From an uncultured bacterium (GTDB lineage: Bacteria; Actinomycetota; Coriobacteriia; Coriobacteriales; Coriobacteriaceae), in assembly GCA_905215115.1 (NCBI GenBank), contig CAJMOP010000105.1:1-6983 (forward strand): a DNA stretch of 6,983 bases, written 5' to 3'. Of the stretch, positions 1-5,852 are shown in pieces (position 1 is the first letter of the stretch; the number at the start of each line of letters is the position of its first letter). The notes below the pieces were generated by a model. The model was not told where the DNA came from and made no database searches. It was given only the letters and a program-made list of their open reading frames with translations. Position numbers and translations under genes: made by a program.

Positions 1-175
1 CGTCGTCGGGCTCCAGCGCGCCGGCGAGCACGCTCAGCAGCGTCGACTTGCCGTCGCCGTTTTTGCCGACAATACCAATACGGTCGCCCTCGTCCACGCC
101 GAGCGTCACGCTATCGAAAATATGCTTGGTGGGAAACTCTAGGCTGACGGAATCGCATCCCAAAAGAATCGCCAT
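1..175 (-). CDS. ABC-F family ATPase, N-terminal 58 residues (runs off left edge)
   Basis: The protein starts MAILLGCDSVSLEF and continues into a nucleotide-binding domain with a clear Walker A motif, GKNGDGKST, at residues 37-45, followed by LLSVLAGALEPDD at the window edge. ABC-F proteins are soluble twin-ATPase proteins without membrane domains. They act on the ribosome, as translation factors or antibiotic-protection proteins. The short stretch before Walker A and the Asp inside the P-loop (G-K-N-G-D-G-K-S-T) fit the Uup-like ABC-F group seen in actinobacteria. The start is ATG at 175-173, preceded by the ribosome binding site GAAGGAG at 184-190 with an 8-nt spacer. The second ATPase domain and the linker that define the subfamily lie outside the window, so the family is likely but the subfamily and any resistance role cannot be judged. 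A fragment of an ordinary ABC importer ATPase is the main alternative. Confidence 0.75.
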   Translation of the reverse strand, partial: MAILLGCDSVSLEFPTKHIFDSVTLGVDEGDRIGIVGKNGDGKSTLLSVLAGALEPDD

Positions 176-219
176 ATGCCCTGCTCCTTCGTAGAAATTC
201 AACGTTCTCCATGATAGCG

Positions 220-260
220 AAAACCACCACAAAGGGGACGGGCGCCTTCGTGGTGGTTTT
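220..260. terminator. Imperfect palindrome with A and T ends; possible weak bidirectional terminator or leader hairpin
   Basis: AAAACCACCAC (220-230) is exactly complementary to GTGGTGGTTTT (250-260). After one A-C mismatch (231/249), AAGG (232-235) pairs with CCTT (245-248) around a 9-nt G-rich loop. The stem has a run of four A on one side and four T on the other, so either strand's RNA would end its hairpin in UUUU. It lies 45 nt upstream of the ABC-F start codon and downstream of a better terminator for the pst operon. It could be a back-up terminator, an attenuator in the ABC-F leader, or a copy of a dispersed palindromic repeat. The sequence alone does not choose between these. Confidence 0.5.
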
Positions 261-282
261 GGGCAAGCGCACCAGCACACGA

Positions 283-323
283 CACAAAAAGGCGGGCCAT
301 CTCCCGCAAGAGATGACCCGCCT
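283..323 (-). terminator. Rho-independent terminator of the pst operon
   Basis: In minus-strand RNA a 14-bp stem forms between 323-310 and 303-290, with a 6-nt loop (309-304), followed immediately by a U run (complement of A286-A290) and then GUGUC. The only non-Watson-Crick position (316/297) is a G-U wobble on the minus strand but an A-C mismatch on the plus strand. This supports leftward transcription. It lies about 56 nt past the pstB stop codon with no gene between. Confidence 0.88.
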
Positions 324-334
324 CTCCAATCAGT

Positions 335-360
335 CCCGCGGCAACCGTGGCCGCCGCGGG
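335..360. other. GC-rich hairpin in the pstB 3' untranslated region
   Basis: CCCGCGGC (335-342) and GCCGCGGG (353-360) form a perfect 8-bp stem with a 10-nt loop, between the pstB stop codon and the terminator at 283-323. No T run follows on either strand, so it is not itself a typical terminator. It may stabilise the 3' end of the message. Confidence 0.5.
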
Positions 361-378
361 CCTCAAGCATGTCCCGGA

Positions 379-1254
379 CTAGGAGAACATGCCGGTGAGG
401 TAATCATTCAGCCGCTTATCCTTGGGCCGTTGGAAAATCTCGTCGGTCTCGTCGTACTCGACCATATCGCCCATGTAGAAAAACGCCGTGCGGTTGGACA
501 CGCGCGACGCCTGCTCCATGTTGTGCGTCACGATGACGATGGCGCGGTCGGCCACGATCGACGACATGAGGTCCTCGATCGCCAGCGTCGAGATGGGGTC
601 GAGCGCCGAGCAGGGCTCGTCAAACAGGATTACGTCGGGGTTGAGCGCCAGCGTGCGCGCAATGCACAGACGCTGCTGCTGACCGCCCGAAAGCGCGTAG
701 GCGCTCTTGTCGAGCTTGTCTTTGACCTCGTCCCACAGCGCGGCGCCACGCAAGCTCTCCTCGACCATGCGGTCGAGCTCGTCACGGTCGGTGATGCCGT
801 GGCGCTTGGGCGCAAAGGTGATGTTGTCGCGAATGGACTTGCGGAAGGGGTTTGGCTGCTGGAACACCATGCCGATGGAGCGACGCAGCTCGTACGTGTT
901 CTCGGTCTTGGTGTTCACGTTGCGCCCGCGGTAGTTGATCTCGCCCTCCACGCGACAGCGGCGAATCTCGCGATTCATCAGGTTGAGGCTACGCAAGAAG
1001 GTCGACTTGCCGCAGCCCGAAGGCCCGATGAGCGCCGTGATCTCACCCTTGTGGAAGTCGAGCGACGTATTGTGCAGCGCATGGTGGTCGCCATAGTACA
1101 CGTTGACGTCCTTGGCGGAGAGCACGACCTCGTCGCTCACGGCCTTGCCGCTCACGCGCACGCGCCTCTCGCTCTCCCCCACGCTCGACAGAAAGTCCTG
1201 GGGGGTGTCGGACGTGGCCGCCTCGGTTGCGGGCGTTGCATTCATATCGCTCAT
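379..1254 (-). CDS. pstB: PstB, phosphate ABC transporter ATP-binding protein
   Basis: This 291-residue cytoplasmic ATPase powers high-affinity phosphate import through PstC-PstA. All ABC motifs are intact: Walker A GPSGCGKST (77-85), Q-loop in MVFQQPNPF (129-137), signature LSGGQQQR (188-195), Walker B VILFDEP with catalytic Glu213, D-loop SALD (216-219) and switch His244. The strings MVFQQPNPF and FDEPCSALDPIST are typical of PstB among ABC ATPases. The protein has roughly 40 residues of polar extension ahead of the conserved domain, making it longer than the roughly 257-residue E. coli protein. The start ATG (1254-1252) overlaps the pstA stop codon by four bases (ATGA), which suggests translational coupling. 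The ribosome binding site GGAAG lies rather far upstream. An internal Met4 is a possible alternative start. It is the last gene of the operon and ends in TAG at 381-379, followed by the terminator at 283-323. Confidence 0.97.
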   Translation of the reverse strand: MSDMNATPATEAATSDTPQDFLSSVGESERRVRVSGKAVSDEVVLSAKDVNVYYGDHHALHNTSLDFHKGEITALIGPSGCGKSTFLRSLNLMNREIRRCRVEGEINYRGRNVNTKTENTYELRRSIGMVFQQPNPFRKSIRDNITFAPKRHGITDRDELDRMVEESLRGAALWDEVKDKLDKSAYALSGGQQQRLCIARTLALNPDVILFDEPCSALDPISTLAIEDLMSSIVADRAIVIVTHNMEQASRVSNRTAFFYMGDMVEYDETDEIFQRPKDKRLNDYLTGMFS

Positions 1255-2177
1255 TCGGCCGTCATCTTCCTTGCCAGTTGCTTGCCCACGATACGGGCGA
1301 CTACGTTAAACAGCAGCACGCAAATCATCAGCAGTGCCGCGGTGCCCCAGACGATCTGCTGGGCCTCGGGGCTGCCCTCGCCATAGATCTTGTAGATGTG
1401 CACGGCCAGCGACTCGCCGGGACGGAACACGTTCCAGGCGCAGGTGGGGCTCGACAGGTTAAAGCTCAAGAAGTTGAGGCGGACCGGCGAGCTCATGCCC
1501 GAGGTAAAGAGCAGCGCCGCGGCCTCGCCAAACACGCGGCCGGCCGAAAGCACGATGCCGGTCACGATGGCGGGCATGGCCTCGGGAATCAGGATGTGCA
1601 GTGTGGCCTCCCAGCGAGTGAGGCCCATGGCCAGGCACGCATCGCGCTGGGCTTGCGGCACGTCCTCGAGTGCCTGCTGGATCACGCGCACCAGGATGGG
1701 GATGTTGAACATGGTAAGCGCGACGGCGCCGGAGATGATGGAGTACTTCCAGCCCAGCTGCACCGAGAACACCAGAAAGCCGAACATGCCCACGACAATG
1801 GAGGGCAGCGAGGACAGCGTCTCGATGGCGGTGGAGGCGATGTCGCGGATGGGCCCATCGGGCGCGTACTCAACCAAAAAGACCGCGCCGCCCAGACTGA
1901 TGGGCACCGAGATGACCAGGGTGATCAGCAGCAGATAGAACGAGTCGAACAGCTGGTAGAGCACGCCGCCCTGCGTTCCGTTGGCGCGTGCGGGCTGCGT
2001 GAGAAAGCCCGGCTGGAACAGCGTCGAGATACCCTCGAACAGGATGTAGGCCACCATGGAGACGACGATAAGCATGACGATGGCGACAATCGCCGTCAGC
2101 ACGCCCGTGGCGATACGGTCTTGCCTTTGGACACGCCCGAGTCTCGCCTCGTCGATATGGATGCGCGTGCTAGCCAC
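1251..2177 (-). CDS. pstA: PstA, phosphate ABC transporter permease
   Basis: This membrane subunit pairs with PstC to form the phosphate channel. Starting from the GTG codon at 2177-2175 it has 308 residues, beginning (M)ASTRIHIDEARLG. About six hydrophobic segments are visible, the first around residues 22-47. The cytoplasmic coupling loop reads EDVPQAQRDACLAMGLTRWE (about 171-190), the EAA-type motif that docks on PstB. It is followed by a conserved R-x-F-G-E motif (Arg214, Glu218) that also occurs in PstC. The GTG start is preferred over an in-frame TTG at 2201-2199. The TTG has no ribosome binding site and would overlap pstC by 32 nt. The GTG is preceded by AAGGGGG and GAAGG (2181-2193) and overlaps the pstC stop by only 8 nt. 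The stop TGA (1253-1251) overlaps the pstB start. Family assignment is secure; the exact start is likely. Confidence 0.95.
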   Translation of the reverse strand: MASTRIHIDEARLGRVQRQDRIATGVLTAIVAIVMLIVVSMVAYILFEGISTLFQPGFLTQPARANGTQGGVLYQLFDSFYLLLITLVISVPISLGGAVFLVEYAPDGPIRDIASTAIETLSSLPSIVVGMFGFLVFSVQLGWKYSIISGAVALTMFNIPILVRVIQQALEDVPQAQRDACLAMGLTRWEATLHILIPEAMPAIVTGIVLSAGRVFGEAAALLFTSGMSSPVRLNFLSFNLSSPTCAWNVFRPGESLAVHIYKIYGEGSPEAQQIVWGTAALLMICVLLFNVVARIVGKQLARKMTAE

Positions 2178-3078
2178 GAGCCTTCGCCCCCTTGCGGCCA
2201 ATGAGATGGATGATCAGGATAAAGATGAGGCTCATGCCCATCAGCAGCAGACCGAGCGCCCACAGAACGTCGTCCTGGGCCGAGCCCTCGGCATAGACCG
2301 CCATGGACGTGGTGAGCGTGGTGGTAATGGTCGAGGCGGGCGACAGCAGCGACGTCGGCATGGCCTCGATGCCGCCGATAACCATGCGCACGGCGAGCGT
2401 TTCGCCAAAGGCGCGGGTCATGCCAAGGATGACCGCGGTCATGAGCGACGGCATGGCGGACTTGAGCACCACGTGCCAGATGGTCTGCCAGCGGGTGTAG
2501 CCCAGTGCGAGCGAGCCCTGACGGTAGCTGTCGGGCACAGCGCGCAGGCCATCGACCGAAAGCGTGGTCATCGTCGGCAGAATCATGACTGCCAGCACGA
2601 TAGCGCCGGGCAAGATACCCAGACCCGTGCTCACATGGAAAACGCTCTTCATAAGGCCGACGACCACGTGAAAGCTGATCAGGCCAAAGACGACCGAGGG
2701 AATACCGGTCAAAAGCTCAATGAGCGGCTGAAAAACCTTGGAGCCAAACTTAGGCTGAATCTCGACCGCAAAGATGGCAGAGCCGATGGCGATGGGCAGT
2801 GCGATGAGCGTGGAGAGCACCATGACCGCAAACGAGGTGACGATCAGGGGCAGGGCGCCAGTGTAGGGCAGGCCGTTTTCGGCCGTGTTGGCCAGGTCCC
2901 ACTTGGTACCGGTAAAAAACTCGACGATCGAGACGCCGTCCTTGAAAAAAGCCGAGAGGCCCTTTTGGGCGACCATAAAGATGAGCGCGGCAACGACAAG
3001 CGTCACGAGCGCTACGCACGCACCCGTGACGCCCAGGCCCACGTTCTCAAGCTCGCGCTTTGGCAGCTGTTTTGCCAT
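2170..3078 (-). CDS. pstC: PstC, phosphate ABC transporter permease
   Basis: This 302-residue integral membrane protein is the partner of PstA in the phosphate importer. After a charged start (MAKQLPKRELENVG) the first membrane span covers about residues 14-36, with further hydrophobic segments near 76-105, 120-145, 156-175, 210-232 and 270-293. The cytoplasmic EAA-type loop is GLRAVPDSYRQGSLALGYTR (177-196), followed by a TRAFGET motif with Arg222 and Glu226. The equivalent R-x-F-G-E is present in PstA. Length and topology fit the PstC family. The ATG start at 3078 is preceded by GGAAAGG with a 6-nt spacer. The gene begins 25 nt after pstS with no terminator between. Its stop TAG (2172-2170) lies inside the start of pstA. 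Confidence 0.96.
   Translation of the reverse strand: MAKQLPKRELENVGLGVTGACVALVTLVVAALIFMVAQKGLSAFFKDGVSIVEFFTGTKWDLANTAENGLPYTGALPLIVTSFAVMVLSTLIALPIAIGSAIFAVEIQPKFGSKVFQPLIELLTGIPSVVFGLISFHVVVGLMKSVFHVSTGLGILPGAIVLAVMILPTMTTLSVDGLRAVPDSYRQGSLALGYTRWQTIWHVVLKSAMPSLMTAVILGMTRAFGETLAVRMVIGGIEAMPTSLLSPASTITTTLTTSMAVYAEGSAQDDVLWALGLLLMGMSLIFILIIHLIGRKGAKARG
2181..2193 (-). promoter_or_regulatory. Ribosome binding site that decides the pstA start
   Basis: The minus strand reads AAGGGGGCGAAGG directly before CTC-GTG. AAGGGGG lies 9 nt and GAAGG 3 nt from the GTG at 2177. The competing TTG at 2201 has only a pyrimidine-rich, non-Shine-Dalgarno stretch upstream. This favours the GTG start with an 8-nt overlap (GTGGCTAG) with pstC. 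Confidence 0.65.
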
Positions 3079-3103
3079 TGCAAACCTTTCCGGGGGCGAT
3101 TAC

Positions 3104-4042
3104 TTATTTAGCGGAGACCTTGCCACTGGCGTCCTTGACGACCTTCATGGCAGAAACGGGAATAAAGCCCTGCTCCTCGACGAGCTTGCCCTGGACGTCG
3201 TCGGAAAGCATGAACTCCAGGAAGGCCTTGGTGGCCTCGTCGGCGTCCTTAGCACAGTACATGTGCTCGGTCGCCCAGATCTTGAAGGAGTCGTCGGTGA
3301 CGTTTGTGCTCTTGGGCTCGACGCCCTCGACCATGATGGCGTTGAACTTGGAGTCATCGAAGTGCGAGAAGTCGAGGTAGGAGATGGCGTTGTCGGTGCT
3401 GCCCATCTGAGTCTGGACATCGCCGGACTTGTCGAGCTCGGCGTCGCCCTTAAAGTCGACGGCCTCGTCGCCAAAGACGGCGGCCTCGAAGGTGGCGCGG
3501 GTGCCGGAGCCGGCCTTGCGGTTGAGAACGACGATCTTGGCGTCGTCGCCGCCGACCTCCTTCCAGTTGGTGATCTGGCCGGAGAAGATACCCTTGAGCT
3601 GCTCGAGGGACAGGTCGTCGACCTTGACGTTCTTGGAGACGACGGGGCCCATGCCCACGACGGCGACCTCGTGGTCGACGAGGTTCTTGACCTGATCGGC
3701 CTCGAGCTTGGTCTCGGCGAAGACGTCGGAGTTACCGATAGTAACGGTGCCGGCGGCAACAGCGGTCAGGCCCTTGCCCGAACCGTTGCCCGAACCGGAG
3801 ACGGAGACGTCGGGATTGGCATCCATAAACTTCTCGGCAGCAGCCTCGACGAGAGCCTGGAACGAGGAGGCGCCGTCGTAGGTCACCTCGCCGGAGACGG
3901 ACTCGGCAGCAGCGGCGCTGCCCTCAGCAGCGGTGTTGGCGGCGTTGGAGCCGCCGCAACCAACGAGACCGAGACCGACGATGCTGGCAAGACCACCAGC
4001 GAGGCCGAGGAACTGACGACGAGAATAAGCCTGATCGAGCAT
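3104..4042 (-). CDS. pstS: PstS, phosphate-binding lipoprotein with a Tat-type signal
   Basis: This 312-residue extracytoplasmic binding protein of the phosphate importer begins MLDQAYSRRQFLGLAGG. Residues 7-12 (SRRQFL) match the twin-arginine motif, a hydrophobic stretch follows, and LVGC at 26-29 is a lipobox, so Cys29 should be lipidated. A low-complexity Ala/Ser linker (33-49) leads into the binding domain. Features typical of PstS are YDGASSF (55-61), a Gly/Ser-rich GNGSGKG loop (85-91), TIGNSD (101-106), SGQITNWKEVGG (154-165) and RKAGSGTRATFE (175-186), the last being the usual phosphate-contacting stretch. The ATG at 4042 is preferred to an in-frame start at 4075 because AAAGGAAG lies just before it (4046-4053) and because it places the signal peptide at the N-terminus. 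It is the first gene of the pst operon, and the candidate regulatory region lies upstream (4141-4204). Confidence 0.96.
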   Translation of the reverse strand: MLDQAYSRRQFLGLAGGLASIVGLGLVGCGGSNAANTAAEGSAAAAESVSGEVTYDGASSFQALVEAAAEKFMDANPDVSVSGSGNGSGKGLTAVAAGTVTIGNSDVFAETKLEADQVKNLVDHEVAVVGMGPVVSKNVKVDDLSLEQLKGIFSGQITNWKEVGGDDAKIVVLNRKAGSGTRATFEAAVFGDEAVDFKGDAELDKSGDVQTQMGSTDNAISYLDFSHFDDSKFNAIMVEGVEPKSTNVTDDSFKIWATEHMYCAKDADEATKAFLEFMLSDDVQGKLVEEQGFIPVSAMKVVKDASGKVSAK

Positions 4043-4045
4043 GAT

Positions 4046-4053
4046 CTTCCTTT
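4046..4053 (-). promoter_or_regulatory. Ribosome binding site of pstS
   Basis: AAAGGAAG precedes the ATG at 4042, with AAGGA five bases from it. This site falls inside the longer reading frame that opens at 4075, arguing that the longer version is not the real protein. Confidence 0.75.
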
Positions 4054-4067
4054 CATACAAGCGACTC

Positions 4068-4084
4068 GCGGGCACCCTGCCCGC
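4068..4084. other. Small hairpin in the pstS 5' untranslated region
   Basis: GCGGGCA (4068-4074) pairs perfectly with TGCCCGC (4078-4084) around a 3-nt loop, 26 nt upstream of the pstS start codon and just ahead of its ribosome binding site. No U run follows in the pstS direction (minus), so it is not a terminator. It may protect the 5' end of the message or space the leader. No known riboswitch was recognised. Confidence 0.4.
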
Positions 4085-4140
4085 TTTGCTGTTTGGAAAG
4101 ATACGGTCTCGATCGGGCAGCGCCCGCGTCAGCTGCGCTT

Positions 4141-4204
4141 TATTACGGGCATCTGATAGACCCTTACCGCAAGCGCGGCTCGGCTTTACAAACGAATAAC
4201 AAAC
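4141..4204 (-). promoter_or_regulatory. Candidate pstS promoter with a Pho-box-like direct repeat
   Basis: On the minus strand, GTTTGTTATTC (4204-4194) is followed immediately by GTTTGTAAAGC (4193-4183). These are two head-to-tail 11-bp units sharing GTTTGT. PhoP-type regulators in actinobacteria bind 11-bp direct repeats with a GTTCACC-like core, and the position ahead of pstS is where such a site is expected. A weak -10-like TATCAG lies at 4158-4153, about 24 nt downstream. No good -35 is visible, as is common for activator-dependent promoters. The assignment rests on position and repeat spacing only. Confidence 0.35.
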
Positions 4205-4232
4205 CCGCCACCAAGCATGACCCGCCTTTTAC

Positions 4233-4314
4233 ACCAATAAAAACAAAGTTGCGGTGAAATAGTTCCTGCTTGGCCATCAAATGGCCCATTCTAGGAACTA
4301 TTCCACCGCAACTT
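4233..4314 (-). terminator. Very long hairpin terminator downstream of the dipeptidase gene
   Basis: AAGTTGCGGTGAAATAGTTCCT (4246-4267) pairs with 4293-4314 as a 22-bp stem. A second 6-bp hairpin, GGCCAT/ATGGCC (4272-4277 / 4281-4286), sits inside the loop. The single imperfect position (4257/4303) is a G-U wobble in minus-strand RNA but an A-C mismatch in plus-strand RNA. On the minus strand the stem is followed by a T-rich run (about 4247-4233). Both points fit termination of the leftward peptidase transcript before it reaches pstS. The stem is much longer than a usual terminator, so it may also be a dispersed palindromic repeat used as a terminator. Confidence 0.75.
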
Positions 4315-4361
4315 AAAAAGCCCGGACGAAAGGGGTGCTAAGTTGTTAAAACGCCGCAGCC

Positions 4362-5798
4362 TTAAAGCTCAAGCTCGTTCAAACGTAAGATCGCCACGAT
4401 ATAAATCTTGAGCGCCTGCTTGAGCTGTTCCTCGTTGGCGCACTCGTTGGGACCGTGCATCTGGCCGCCCCACTCGGGCAGCTCCAGACCGGTCTCCTCG
4501 GGGCCAAACGAGACGGCGCGGGCAAAGTTGCGCGCGTACGTGCCGCCGCCCATGGCAAAGGGCTCAGCATGCTTGCCCGTAAACTCGTTATAGGTATCAA
4601 TAAGCGCCTTCACGGCCGGATCGTCGGCAGAGACCGAGAACGGCACCTTCGCACGACCCACACGGCACGTCACGCCAAAACGGCCCACGAGCGGATCGAG
4701 CTGCTCGCGGATGGTATCGGCACTCGTGCTGTCGGGGAAGCGCACGTCGATGACCTGCTCAATATGGCCATCCGCCACGCGGATGACGCCAGCGTTGCAG
4801 GTAAGCGGGCCAAACGCCGGACTCGTCGCATCGATACCCAGGCCGCGACCATAGGCGTCCGCATGCACAAAGGCCAGGAACTTGACGAACTCGTGCTCGG
4901 CAGGCGTCAGCAGGCGCTCGTCGCGTGCACCAAACGCGTCCTCGGCCTCGCGCAGATACGCCACGATCAGCCCGACGGCGTTGATCGTTCCCTCTGGCAT
5001 CGAGGCATGACCGCCAATGCCGTGGGCGAAAATCTGCGCATGCCCGTTATCGAGCGCCGTGATCTCCAGGCGGTCGCCGTTCTCGACCGGCGCCGGCAGC
5101 TCATCGGCGGCAATCGCAAGCTCGCAGATAGACTGCGACGGAATGGCGTTGCTCGCCTCGGCACCGCTCCAGGACACAATGCGCCCGCCGTCGATCTTGG
5201 AGCTCACTAATGTCGCCCCAAACTGGCCCTTCTCGGCATTACAGACCGGGAACTCGGCATCGGGCGTAAACAGAAAGTCGGGGTTCGCGTGGTTCTCCAG
5301 ATAATGGTGAACGTCGGACATGCCCACTTCCTCATCGCAGCCCAGCAGTGCGCGGAAGGTGTAGCGCGGAACAATGCCGTGCTTGAGCAGATAGGCGCCG
5401 GCGTAGAGCGACAGCACCGCCGGACCCTTGTCGTCGATAACGCCGCGGCCGAGCAGCCAGCCCTCGCGACGCTCCATCGCAAACGGGTCGGTGTTCCAGC
5501 CCGGGCCGGCGGGCACCACGTCCACGTGGCAGATGGTCGCGAGCTGCTTGTCACCGCGGCCAGGAATATCGGCAATGCCCACATAGCCCTCGTCGTCGCT
5601 CGTCTGATAGCCGAGCTTCTGCGCGATGCCGAGCGCACAGTCGAGCGCGTCACGGACCGGGCGGCCAAACGGCGCGCCGGGCTCTGCATCGGCAGAAACT
5701 GCCACGGACGGATAGCTCACCAGCTGCTCGATATCGGCGACGACATCTTCCCAGACCTCGTCGACATACTCAGCGACGCTCTGCTCCACCTGATTCAT
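4362..5798 (-). CDS. pepV: M20-family zinc dipeptidase, PepV/Sapep-like
   Basis: This 478-residue cytoplasmic metallopeptidase is predicted to hydrolyse dipeptides using two zinc ions. The complete M20 metal site is visible: His91-x-Asp93 in ICHVDVVPAG, bridging Asp122 in GRGVIDDKGP, catalytic Glu156 and ligand Glu157 in GCDEEVGM, Asp180 in TPDAEFPVCNAEKG, and the last ligand His448 in GGQMHGPNE. His264 in GGHASMP corresponds to the lid-domain histidine. The layout and length match PepV (about 470 residues) and Sapep rather than the shorter DapE or ArgE enzymes. A related M20 deacylase cannot be excluded. The ATG at 5798 is chosen because AAGGAGG (5805-5811) precedes it by 6 nt. An upstream in-frame start at 5843 would span that site and add 15 unconserved residues. 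It lies 54 nt downstream of the HAD phosphatase gene and probably shares its transcript, ending at the hairpin at 4233-4314. Confidence 0.9.
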   Translation of the reverse strand: MNQVEQSVAEYVDEVWEDVVADIEQLVSYPSVAVSADAEPGAPFGRPVRDALDCALGIAQKLGYQTSDDEGYVGIADIPGRGDKQLATICHVDVVPAGPGWNTDPFAMERREGWLLGRGVIDDKGPAVLSLYAGAYLLKHGIVPRYTFRALLGCDEEVGMSDVHHYLENHANPDFLFTPDAEFPVCNAEKGQFGATLVSSKIDGGRIVSWSGAEASNAIPSQSICELAIAADELPAPVENGDRLEITALDNGHAQIFAHGIGGHASMPEGTINAVGLIVAYLREAEDAFGARDERLLTPAEHEFVKFLAFVHADAYGRGLGIDATSPAFGPLTCNAGVIRVADGHIEQVIDVRFPDSTSADTIREQLDPLVGRFGVTCRVGRAKVPFSVSADDPAVKALIDTYNEFTGKHAEPFAMGGGTYARNFARAVSFGPEETGLELPEWGGQMHGPNECANEEQLKQALKIYIVAILRLNELEL

Positions 5799-5804
5799 AG
5801 ACTG

Positions 5805-5811
5805 CCTCCTT
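5805..5811 (-). promoter_or_regulatory. Strong ribosome binding site of the M20 dipeptidase gene
   Basis: The minus strand reads AAGGAGG six bases before the ATG at 5798. It decides the start against the longer frame opening at 5843. Confidence 0.85.
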
Positions 5812-5852
5812 ACCAATGAGCGGCAAGCGTACCCGCCCCTCACATTTAGTTC

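Noticed and set aside
111..329. 72-codon minus-strand frame covering the ABC-F leader, with an internal Met at about 213 as a possible leader peptide
   Set aside because: It crosses the pst terminator and overlaps the ABC-F coding region in another frame. No ribosome binding site precedes the internal Met, so a leader-peptide role is unsupported.
211..1386. 391-codon plus-strand reading frame opposite pstB
   Set aside because: It lies antisense to a complete pstB with intact motifs. Its composition (Arg, His, Val and Ala-rich) is what the complement of GC-rich codons gives, and it has no recognisable domain.
1227..3111. Two long plus-strand frames (1227-2204 and 2056-3111) opposite pstA and pstC
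   Set aside because: The translations are rich in His, Asp, Gln and Gly, as expected when hydrophobic membrane-protein codons are read backwards. There is no independent support.
2885..4156. 423-codon plus-strand reading frame opposite pstS and the start of pstC
   Set aside because: It is a Gly/Leu/Asp/Val-rich mirror of pstS with no ribosome binding site of note and no domain, so it is a shadow of the real gene.
4201..4231. GGCGGGT repeated 17 bp apart on the minus strand, the first copy sharing GGCGGGTCAT with the pst terminator stem
   Set aside because: The copies are direct repeats, not inverted, so no hairpin forms. The shared 10-mer may be chance in GC-rich DNA or a decayed terminator, and is too short to call.
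4455..5210. 251-codon plus-strand frame opposite the M20 dipeptidase
   Set aside because: It is antisense to a gene with a full set of zinc ligands and a strong ribosome binding site, and shows no motif of its own.
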